64,000 nt of DNA from positions 15,512,309 through 15,576,308 of the forward strand of contig CM042086.1 in assembly GCA_023512835.1 (NCBI GenBank). The letters are read 5' to 3'. This stretch comes from Taxillus chinensis. Taxonomy: Eukaryota > Streptophyta > Magnoliopsida > Santalales > Loranthaceae. Under the pieces are notes generated by a model. That model saw nothing but the letters and a program-made list of their open reading frames with translations. It had not been told where the DNA came from and made no database searches. Shown here one piece after another: positions 50,901 to 64,000 of the stretch. Every line of letters begins with the position of its first letter. The stretch's first letter is position 1. A program made the position numbers and the translations under genes.

Positions 50901-53741
50901 AATGAACTGTAAAAAATTGCTTAGAATATAATGCTGTATGTATATAAGTGCATAAGATACAATTTATATAATAAGTATGAATTGCAGTAGACTAGCGTGT
51001 CAGATGTGACTGATTGGTGAAAGGCATGTTATTACATTTGTATAACTATAGCTATGTTTATATTAACTTGCTCTCAAATACCACTCATCATTACTCTCCT
51101 AGTCAACATCGTGCTAAAGCTTTTTCATTTTCTGCTTGATGCATAGATCATTGAAGGTACAATTCAGCATATAAGTAGTTTTAGAACAGGACTAAGATTC
51201 ATAACTAGGCCAAGAATGTGCACGGTTTATAAAATGAAAATAATAGAATATATCTTAGGATCCATTTGTTTTAAGGAGAATGAAGCCTATTTAGGAAATA
51301 TTTTCAGGAGAAAATATTTTCACCTGAATGAGAATATTTTCCACGCATAAATTATTTCAACTAATTTGGTGTTACCATGTTACAACAAGAGAGGAGTCAA
51401 GAGAGGGTAAAATAACTTTCAATTCTCAAAAGCAAAATCCATTTTCTAGAAAAATAAGTTTAATTCTCAGCTGGCATAAAAAAATTCCATAAGGAAACAA
51501 ATGCCAGGAAATAAGGGAAATATTTTCCGTAATAGTCCCTCAAACACCAGGAAAAAAGAGAAATACGAAATATTTATTTTTCGTTACAAGTCACTTATGT
51601 TGAAAACTTTTACAAGCAACAAATCAAGAAGAGATATTAATTGAAAAAAAAACAAGAAATACAAGTGCCGAGGGTCAAGGCACAAACTAACTATGCCCAT
51701 GTGTAATAACATGCTAACAAATGCACATGATGAGCACATACACAAGATAAGCCTGTAGATAACTAAGGTCAATACCTCCATGAAATTGTGGAACTGTGTG
51801 AACATTCTGAACATGAGCTTTGCTAATGAAATACTACCCCTACAAAAAAAAAAAAAAAAAACTGATGCATTAAACATTGGTACAAAAACAGAAAACAGAA
51901 AAATAACAAAAATTACAACACAAGTCCTACCAAGATTGATCGAAGTGTACATAAGGATAGCGTACAATTACTGGTTGTATTGAATAGCCAGGGATAAATG
52001 CTCCAAGTTGGAATGAAATAAGAACCCTTCCATTAGTTGTGGTTCCCTCGGGAAATAATAGCACTCTCGGAAATCTATCAGAAGAAGCCTTTCTCTGTAT
52101 TCATATCCTTGAAAGCACATGTCTGTATCAGATAGCTTATAAATTGACAAAACTCAATTATTTGAACGTTGCTAACACAACAATTTTGTCAATGGATTTG
52201 GTCTGTACTGTGCATTGTGCAACAAGTTTCATGACAGAATAATGAATTTTGAAAAAAAAAACAAAAAATAATAATAAAAGAATAATTCAGATGTTCATTT
52301 ACATATACATATCACTGTGCCATGTCTGCTTCTGCTGTATGTAATCTTTAAACGGGCACAATTATAATGATAAGTTCCATTAAATGATTATTTATTATGT
52401 AACATCACATTCCAATGTTTGGAAACTTTCTACCTTTATTTCTTCAACAGCATTCCTCCTTGATAGCTGTGAGAACCTATCTACATATATAACCTGGACA
52501 CAGAAAAATGTGATTCCCAGACTTAATTGATTCAAAAATTTTGAGAATCCAAAGGAAGCATGAAGAAAATGATATAATGATAAGTAAGTCATACTTCTAA
52601 TCCTTAGTAAGCATTAAAGTTTTTCTCTGTAAAAATATAAACTAACCTGCATGGCTCTGATTATAGTCCCAACAAAGGGTATGGAATCATGGGACTCGGA
52701 TGCAACCATAGTTGGGAATAATTCATAAAAATAAAAGATTGGCTCAATGTATGACACATGATTTGATACAACTATAGGAGCAAACTCTCTTGGAGCGGGT
52801 CGTCCTTTTCTTCTTATCCAATGAAAGCTGCAACCAAAAATTGAGGCCTTTATAAAACAAATATGCAGCAATTTGTTTTATTAAGGGACAAGCAAGGCAG
52901 CGCTCTTATAAAAGGTATTTTCCTTGAACTTCAAATTTTCAACATACTTGCCCAATGTCGAGATCAAGCACGGTATTATCTTTTGCTTTTGAAGATAATG
53001 CACTAACAAATCAAGACTCTGAATCATAAATTTCCCTTGTTTAGGATCTTGGAAACTACATATTTCAACCTTAAAACCCGTATTGGTCCAGATTGATTCG
53101 GGACATCACACCAGTGTTTTAGCTTTTGGGGGGTTATTGAAATGAACTTTCGATTCATCACATCACATGTGATCAACAGCCATAAATAAGGCGATCATAT
53201 TAATCGTATCTCTTTTTAACGCAAACAAACAGAACAACTTTAATTTCCAGTTTTGAAAGAGAGAAGAACACCATAAGCACATAATGTAGAGAGAGAAAGA
53301 CACATACCCAAAACAAAAAAGTATGCAGCGAGCAGAGGCCCGGGTGACCCACATTAACCTGGACCTCCATTTGGGCATGGGGTTATGCCGATCCTTCCAG
53401 CCGTAGAGAGCGAGCTTGGTGGCCAAGAAGCCCACCAACAAGCACAACCCAAACAGCACAACCCTAATCAACGCAATGGGCAAACAAACAACAACCTTAG
53501 CCCACTCGTAGAGCCCCTCGATCCTCGGCGTGTGGTTCCGGAACGGATCGATGGTGGACACCGCAGGCACGGCCACCTTTCCGGCGCCGAGGATCGAGAA
53601 GGGGTTTTGGGCATCGGAGTGGGCCTGAGAGGTCGAGTCGACGCCGCCACCGCCGTCATCCTCGATGGCGACAACGACATGGCGGCGATCGGAGGAGGGG
53701 GAGGGCAGCAGGGGAGAGATGAGATCGCCTTCTTCTGCCAT
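38952..53741 (-). CDS. LPEAT2: Lysophospholipid acyltransferase with EF-hands, LPEAT2-like
   Basis: ER-type membrane enzyme that re-acylates lysophospholipids, chiefly lysophosphatidylethanolamine in Arabidopsis. Fourteen minus-strand exons: 53308-53741, 52647-52827, 52434-52493, 51931-52094, 51776-51839, 50364-50432, 48525-48620, 47055-47099, 46484-46554, 45572-45638, 42411-42461, 39379-39489, 39205-39252 and 38952-39107. Phases all match; 538 aa (I recall 539 in Arabidopsis). A hydrophobic segment near residues 84-112 (VVCLPIALIRVVLFG) is a membrane anchor. The PlsC block I is NHVSYIE (H168, E173), so Glu replaces the usual Asp. Block III is FPEGTTTNG (239-247). C-terminal EF-hands: DVENNGKITFKQ (423-434, ends in Gln), a degenerate one near 455-468, and a canonical DTDGDGRISKDD (496-507). 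The last about 16 residues do not match the family (see findings). Introns of up to 3.1 kb contain mobile-element remnants. Confidence 0.93.
40288..40649. mobile_element. Candidate Tourist/Harbinger-like MITE in LPEAT2 intron 11
   Basis: A 362-bp, very AT-rich segment. The left end GGCACTCACAGCTG and the right end CTGCTACTAGAACTC are weakly inverted (about half the bases match), and both sides are flanked by TTA (40285-40287 and 40650-40652). TTA/TAA duplications are typical of Harbinger-type elements. The ends are too diverged for certainty. Confidence 0.4.
40900..41922 (+). mobile_element. 5'-truncated LINE remnant in LPEAT2 intron
   Basis: One + strand frame near 41458-41535 reads VPPQLALFA, stop, EAEWGKIL, then RGW. 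That is the pattern of the zinc-binding region (zf-RVT) that follows reverse transcriptase in plant LINEs. The end TTTAATAAAATG...CCTATCAAAA at about 41890-41918 matches the 3' end of the copy at 14220-14578. It is antisense to LPEAT2 and full of stops. The left boundary is a guess. Confidence 0.5.
43328..43996. mobile_element. Harbinger/Tourist-like element in LPEAT2 intron 10
   Basis: The element 43331-43993 (663 bp) starts GAGCATCTCCAACA and ends TGTTGAAATTACTC. Inverted, the ends match at about 10 of 14 bases. Both sides carry TAA (43328-43330 and 43994-43996). The opening is the familiar end of plant PIF/Harbinger-type MITEs. The interior includes a GC-richer block with a GAGAGA run and no transposase, so it is non-autonomous. 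Confidence 0.6.
48823..48851. repeat. Perfect 14-bp inverted repeat in LPEAT2 intron 6
   Basis: TGTGTCATGTCGAG, one T, then CTCGACATGACACA. The two arms are perfectly complementary around a single central base. It lies about 200 bases upstream (in transcript sense) of exon 7. A single-base loop cannot fold as drawn, so the stem would open a few base pairs at its tip. Confidence 0.85.
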
Positions 53742-55220
53742 CGTCGCCGGGGCTAGAGAGGGAAGCGGTGATTCGAATATCGCGGAAAAGGAGGGATTCT
53801 CGTGTCCTTTTTATGACCTTTTATGAATATTGCCCCCCATTCCGGAACACACCGCGACTTATCCGAGAGAAGTGTAGGATGGGAAAGTGATTTTAATATA
53901 TAAAAGTAATTTCTCAAATTAGTATAAGTAATTTTTAATTTATAAAAGCACGCATAACTATATTATCAATATTGTAAATATCATAATATCATAATTTGTT
54001 TATGAAATATCATAATTTGTTTATGAATTAATATCTATAGTTAGAGTTGGCGATGACTAGCATATAAAAAAAAAATTAAAATATTATTTACAATTTAAAT
54101 GTCGTTAATATATACTTTGTTTAATTATAAGTTAATATTAGATGCATGACTGGTATTTTAAGTATGAATAATTTTGACTTATATATATATATGTTCACCA
54201 AATTTAAAGTCAAAATCAAATTGAACTATTTCAATCCTTGCTCTCATTCTCTCCATTTGTCTCTTACGTCTCTCTTTCTGCCACGCTGGGCTCACCCAAG
54301 TCGGCAGTGGCAAGGCGTGCCATGGCATCATCGTTGGGCACTAACTAAGATCGTCAGTATGTAACCTTCAAACATGAGCTTCCCAATATCTACGCTAAGG
54401 AAGTGAGGTTGACCAAACAAACTTATAATTTAACACAAACTTTAATAAAAAAAACGAGAATAACTTACCGTGGGAGTAACATTAAACCTTTATTGGCATG
54501 CTTGGTGCACTCGTGGCTACTGAGGAGCTTCCAGAAGAATACATGCAGGGATCGATGTTAGATATACATTTTTTTTTACCAAATTTCTTCTGCTATGCAC
54601 ATTTTTAATGGTGAAAATTAAATTGCTGCTGCTGCTTGTATATTGTAACTGAATGAGGCTTGGGAACATATATATCTTTAGCATATAGTAGTCATAATTA
54701 GTAGTTTCTATATGGTTATTTTTTAAAGCTGTTTCTATATCATTATGGAGTTTGCTAAATCAAAATTTGGAGACGCGCTCAACTGCTTATATATATAACC
54801 AGTGATTTTCATACGGTGAATGATTATTATTGATGCTTCGCTATTAATTCCATTTTTAATGTTCTCGATCGCTAGCGATCGAGGGATGATGCTCTGGTAA
54901 CACTTTTTTCGGGTTGGGCTTGCAGGGGGTCGTAATTAATCAGGGTGTGTTTTTGACTTCAAGGCTTAATTAACATCTGTCTTGATACGAACATCTTCCT
55001 AATCCGAATGAGTTCTTGGTTTGCACATGCAAGTCTTGATACGGACGAGCTAGCTAGGCTTGTTCTTGATTTGCACAAGTCTTTTGAATAAAAATGTTAT
55101 ATAAACGTAAATAATAATTATGACATTAACTATTAAATATATTTAAAGATAAATACTGAATTTATAACATAATAAAAAGTTAATTTTGAAGGAAACCAAG
55201 GAGCCAATATCTCACCTGTC
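53742..55220. other. LPEAT2 promoter side of the LPEAT2/SBT intergenic region
   Basis: No gene. The first 100 bases are GC-richer and probably leader. A 19-21 base unit with ATCATAATTTGTTTATGAA is repeated near 53985-54030. A 20-bp palindrome lies at 54864-54883, and two related copies of CAAGTCTTGATACG-type text lie at 54975-55080. Confidence 0.5.
54864..54883. repeat. Perfect 20-bp palindrome
   Basis: CTCGATCGCTAGCGATCGAG equals its own reverse complement. It contains two copies of CGATCG around GCTAGC. No repeat family or regulator is recognised. Confidence 0.9.
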
Positions 55221-55234
55221 AATAAAAAGTTAAT

Positions 55235-56010
55235 TTAATAGGTAGACCCCGCCATAGTGGGGGCGGGGTCTACCTATTACCGTACCCCGCCCCCGCCTAG
55301 ACGGGTAAAAATTTTTTTAATCCGTACCCCGCCCCATGTATAGGCGGGGCGGGATACCCCGTCCTATGACGGGGTAAGCGGGGAGAGGCTTCATCCGCCC
55401 GCACCCCGCTACCGACTTTTATTGATTTGTCTCTTAAGACAATCTTGCCTTTTAGAGGCTGCACGAAGCAGTTGATAGAAGTAATTCGAGCCCTATGGGA
55501 GGCGAAATCAACCTATTACCGCATTCTGTCCTCGCTTAGGTAGTAGATTAAATTTTAGGATTGTATCTCGTTCCATATATAAGCGTGATAGGATATACCG
55601 CTCTTTAATGTGTCTGCGAATGAGGTTCGATTTGCTCACATCTTGTTATCGCTTTTTATTAGATCTGTTCATATCAATAATTTTGGCTTAAATCAAATTT
55701 CTACATCATTTTTAATCAAAAAATTATTAAAAATGATTTAATTTTACAATAATAAATATCATTCAAAAATATTAAAAATCATAAATAATAGCTAAATAAT
55801 AATATTTTAAATATTATAAAATTATAAATAAATATTATTAAAATCACACGGGACGGGGGCGGGGCGGGATACCCCGCTACCTATTACCGCTCCCCATCCC
55901 CGCCTGGGGCGGGGTGTTAAGTTTAAAAACCGCACCCCACTCTTGCTTAGCGGGGGCGGAGCGGATAGCGGGCGGGGTAGCGGGGGTGGATATCCGTTGC
56001 CCACCCCTAC
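55235..56010. repeat. GC-rich dispersed repeat pair (GGGGCGGGG words)
   Basis: Two GC-rich blocks (about 55240-55415 and 55850-56005), dense in CCCCGCC/GGCGGGG and ACCTATTACCG words, flank an AT-rich stretch. The right end reads CCGTTGCCCACCCCTACC, whose reverse GGTAGGGGTGGGCAACGG is a familiar end of plant hAT-like non-autonomous elements. The left end does not clearly match, so the family is uncertain. Confidence 0.5.
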
Positions 56011-56022
56011 CTGTCATAACCC

Positions 56023-57912
56023 TTAGAGCATCCACACCAATTTTGACATTTTAATTCATATTTTAAGGATGAATAGTATATGATTTATTTATTTTTCAAA
56101 AACATCAAACATCTCATTTTCCATTTCTATCTACATTTCTTATATAATTCATTTTATATTATTTTCTCTTTCCTCATTTCATTTTGACAGACAAGATTTT
56201 TAGCCTCTCTAAAAGAGCTAGCTAATGTCGTTAAATCCCTCTTCAAAATAATAAATTCCCTAAGTTTGCACTAAAAGAATAGCAGCAAGAAAGGGGTCGA
56301 ACCCACAGGGATTAGCCTAGTTTTCTAGTTCTCAAATCAAATCACCCAATTACTCTTGTTCTATAAAATGTCTTGGCAAAAAGTTTTCTTTTTTTAAACT
56401 AAAGATCTAATTTTTATTTGGTTTTCGAATAAACAAAGAAAGTAAGTTGATTTTAGGATTTAGATTCAAGGATTAAAAACATCTAGGGTCACAATTTCAC
56501 CTCCCTATGTTATCTCTACTGGTTCATGGTATTAGGGTTGTCTGATTGAAAACATGCTAAACACAAGCCAAGGACAACAAATGGTCATTGAGGTCCTTTT
56601 AAGAGTTGTATGCCGAATGGTCATCTAAACACACAAACATGCAAAGCCAATAAATCATACTTGCAAAAGGATAATGATCACACCAATTACAAATAAGTTA
56701 TGAATCTCAATCCCCTGACTAGGGCTAAGAATATCAAGGTGTACATCCAAAGATAGAATTAAGAACAGATTCATAAAACATGCAAAACTCAATCATCCAA
56801 ACCCAAATATTCATAAACACAAGAAAGCAACAAGGGGGCTACATTGCTCCCCTAGATTAAAAGACTACTCACGCATGATTACAAGCAAAACCATAGCAGA
56901 AAAGCTCAACATCTTCTTCTTGATCACGCGCACAAAGAAAGCTTCAAATCCAAGCTCCAAAATCCGCGACGGCTCACTGCGACGGCTGCAACGGATGCTC
57001 TCCTAGGTCAAGGATAGCCTCCAAGTCGTGGAGCCTCTCTCTCTCTCTCTAAAACGTGTAGGGGGGTTAGGTATTGCTAGCAAGGGCGTGGAGGCTTGTA
57101 TTTATAGAGTTTGGATGGGCTTTGAGGTGTGTAACCTAGCCCATCTATCAAAACGACGTAGTTTTGATAAATGACACTCGAAACATTAAAAACTCTATCT
57201 TCCATCCACAATTTGGACTTGGGCCTTCAGGAACAAATGATCAGCATGGAAAAACGATTGGATCAGTCCAAAAATATCTCTGCACGCCAATTTGCACGTG
57301 ATATGGTGAATTCACGTGCACCTCCAAATCAGCTCAAACTTCTCCCCAAGCTTCCTTGCATCATGTAGAGGCCTGAGAGGCAAAAATAGGCTTGCACGTG
57401 AATTGGGTGAATTCACGTTCAGCTCCAAATGCTCGAAATTTCGTGGTAGGTAGATGACATCATTCTAAGAAACTTTTGTTCTTGCACGCAAATTGTTTGA
57501 GGCCATCTACTATGTCAAAAGTGAGGTCCAAAATCGCAAAAACAACTTAAAAACGCATGTATTTGCCAATAGCATCTTCCTAGGGGTTAGAGCAAATATA
57601 TATGATATATGAAGCAATAAGGCTCTAATCATGCTCTTAAACATCCTAAATAAACACTAGAATAACGGCATAAAATGCACGTTATCACATTTATTATCAC
57701 TAATCAAAAGATTACATGTATAATAATATATATTTAAAAATTAGAAGAAAAATATTTAGGGATGAATAGTGAATCCCTAAATATAGGAATTTACTATTCA
57801 TTTCCTATCATTATGCCTTATTTTAAGAAACCTGATGCAAATGAATTTTTGGTAAATCTATATATTTTTTTCCTAAATTTTAGGGATACCAAATCTAGTG
57901 TGGATGCTCTTA
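56023..57912. mobile_element. Harbinger-like element split by a nested insertion
   Basis: The element 56026-57909 begins GAGCATCCACACCA and ends TAGTGTGGATGCTC. The inverted ends match at 13 of 14 bases and both sides carry TTA (56023-56025 and 57910-57912). The arms (about 56026-56235 and 57690-57909) are AT-rich like a normal MITE of 400-450 bp. The 1.4 kb between has different composition and its own repeat character, so it is read as a later insertion. Confidence 0.7.
56259..57688 (-). mobile_element. Nested LTR-like insertion inside the Harbinger element
   Basis: On the minus strand the segment starts TGATAACGTGCATTTTATG and ends TTTTAGTGCA, the TG...CA form of an LTR, about 1.43 kb. 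The five-base flanks do not match, and no coding domain is seen, so a solo LTR is only the best guess. It contains two related blocks around GTGAATTCACGTG-type words (57285-57345 and 57390-57435) and a (CT)n run near 57035. Confidence 0.35.
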
Positions 57913-58581
57913 CGTGGGGTGGCAGTAGTAATGAGTTGATAATATATATAGGGCATGGAAATAGATAGTTATGACAAAGGTTGTGTCAGATTTGGATACT
58001 GTATAATTTGATATATAATTTAAAATTTTATAAGTTGCTTCGAACTTGCTTCGATCCGTTTGAATATTTCAGATCGGATTGAACTGAGCCGAATAGTATT
58101 TTTATGTTTAATTTTATTTTAAAATATCAAATCCTAACGGATTAGACAATACCAGAGCCTAATCTAATGGTTCATCACACGCTACAAAATGAAGATTTTA
58201 AATATAGAAAGCCATTGCGGAGCGGTGGGAATTCATTATTCATCACGGATCAGGAGTAGGTAAAAGGCCGCAAGATTACATCGACAAGTGCGGGATGGGC
58301 CAATCCCGCTTCCCTTGTACGATTTGCCTACCCCATAACCGCAGCAATTGCAATTTAAGAAATCAAAAAGCTTGCCCCACCCACTTCACCTTCCAGTTGC
58401 TTATATAATATATATCCTCTGTATTTTGTGTCCTAAGATATAGATATAGATATAGATATATAGACACGCACGCACACACTTGCAAGCCAGGCCAAGAGGG
58501 TAACGATTCCATATATACATGCATGCATAAAGATAGTTCAAGCTCGCAACTTCATTGATGATAATATCCCTCCGTCCAACC

Positions 58582-63491
<4,910 letters not shown>

Positions 63492-64000
63492 GTAATTATT
63501 ATTATTATTTTTTGGTTCTACGTGAATCAGATATATACTTTTCGCAGCTCTTAAAATTTTAAACCTTGTCTATTTTTTATTTTTTTTCTATATCGGCTTG
63601 GTCGCTAGGGTGTTTTTTGTTTACACGTAGGTAGTTAAAAGTGGTAAAATAAAACCAAAGGAATCTGTAGGCCCAAATGGAGTTAGGATCCTCTGTAGAA
63701 AAAATCATGCATGGTTATGCAAGACATCAAAACAGAGTAAAACAATGTAGTTTTGTTTTTTTTTTTTTGAAAAATTACATACTAAAAATAGGTTTTAAAA
63801 AATATTTTTAAAAAATTGAATCCTAAAAGGTAAATATAAATATAATAATGTGCACTCATGTAATAAAATAGATAAAAAAATAAAAAAAAAATATTTGATT
63901 TCTAATCATGTAATATAATTAATTAAAAACAGTTTTAAAAAATAACTATATGACCTTCCTGTTTTGAAAATTTAATATTGAAATTAATACTTTTAAATTT
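63492..64000 (+). other. Start of SBT intron 9
   Basis: Begins with GTAATTATT at a clear donor. The remaining 509 bases are AT-rich and contain no PDxxAPG or GTSMA coding stretch in any frame, so the next exon lies outside the window. Confidence 0.6.

Noticed and set aside
27808..53741. PLD-beta and LPEAT2 as a lipid-metabolism gene cluster
   Set aside because: Only two neighbours share the broad theme, each is a single-copy-type housekeeping gene, and nothing else in the window supports a cluster.

Overview
This is a gene-sparse, AT-rich stretch of flowering-plant nuclear DNA, most likely from a eudicot. The evidence is GT-AG introns that split every gene but one within the coding sequence, plant-specific families (PLD-beta, LPEAT2-type acyltransferase, XSP1-type subtilase), and plant repeats (Au-type SINE, Harbinger-type elements, a Ty3/gypsy chromovirus, LINE 3' ends). 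I cannot name the species. Seven protein-coding genes are supported. Their exon boundaries were worked out by hand from reading frame, splice sites and remembered family sequences.

Layout: (1) 905-17205 (+), GET3A-type ATPase of tail-anchored protein insertion, 7 exons. Its 16.3-kb length comes mainly from two long introns, one holding a broken Ty3/gypsy element and one holding several repeats. (2) 18736-19521 (-), V-ATPase subunit D, with an unbroken coding sequence and a 1.4-kb intron in the 5' leader. (3) 22450-23771 (-), URM1, the ubiquitin-like sulfur carrier for tRNA thiolation, 4 exons. (4) 24797-26557 (+), an ataxin-10-domain ARM-repeat protein like Arabidopsis MEE50, with a SINE in its only intron. 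(5) 27808-36034 (-), phospholipase D of the beta class, 10 exons, 1054 aa. (6) 38952-53741 (-), LPEAT2-type lysophospholipid acyltransferase with EF-hands, 14 exons, 538 aa. (7) 58582 to beyond the right edge (+), a subtilisin-like protease of the XSP1/SBT4.14 type, with 9 exons (505 aa) visible and the catalytic-Ser exon outside the window.

The genes are unrelated housekeeping or membrane-lipid functions, and nothing suggests a functional cluster. URM1 and MEE50 are divergent over about 1 kb; GET3A/VHA-D and MEE50/PLD are convergent pairs. PLD-beta and LPEAT2 both act on membrane phospholipids, but their adjacency is probably coincidence. Space between and inside the genes is filled with simple repeats and mobile-element remnants: a Mutator-like TIR element, three Harbinger-like elements (one split by a nested LTR-like insert), two SINEs, two LINE 3' ends and GC-rich dispersed repeats.

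I found no convincing undescribed biological system. The most useful second-look items are the SINE with a perfect 13-bp target duplication, the nested Harbinger element, the possible frameshift in the LPEAT2 C-terminus, and the gypsy element that has lost its RT active-site region.
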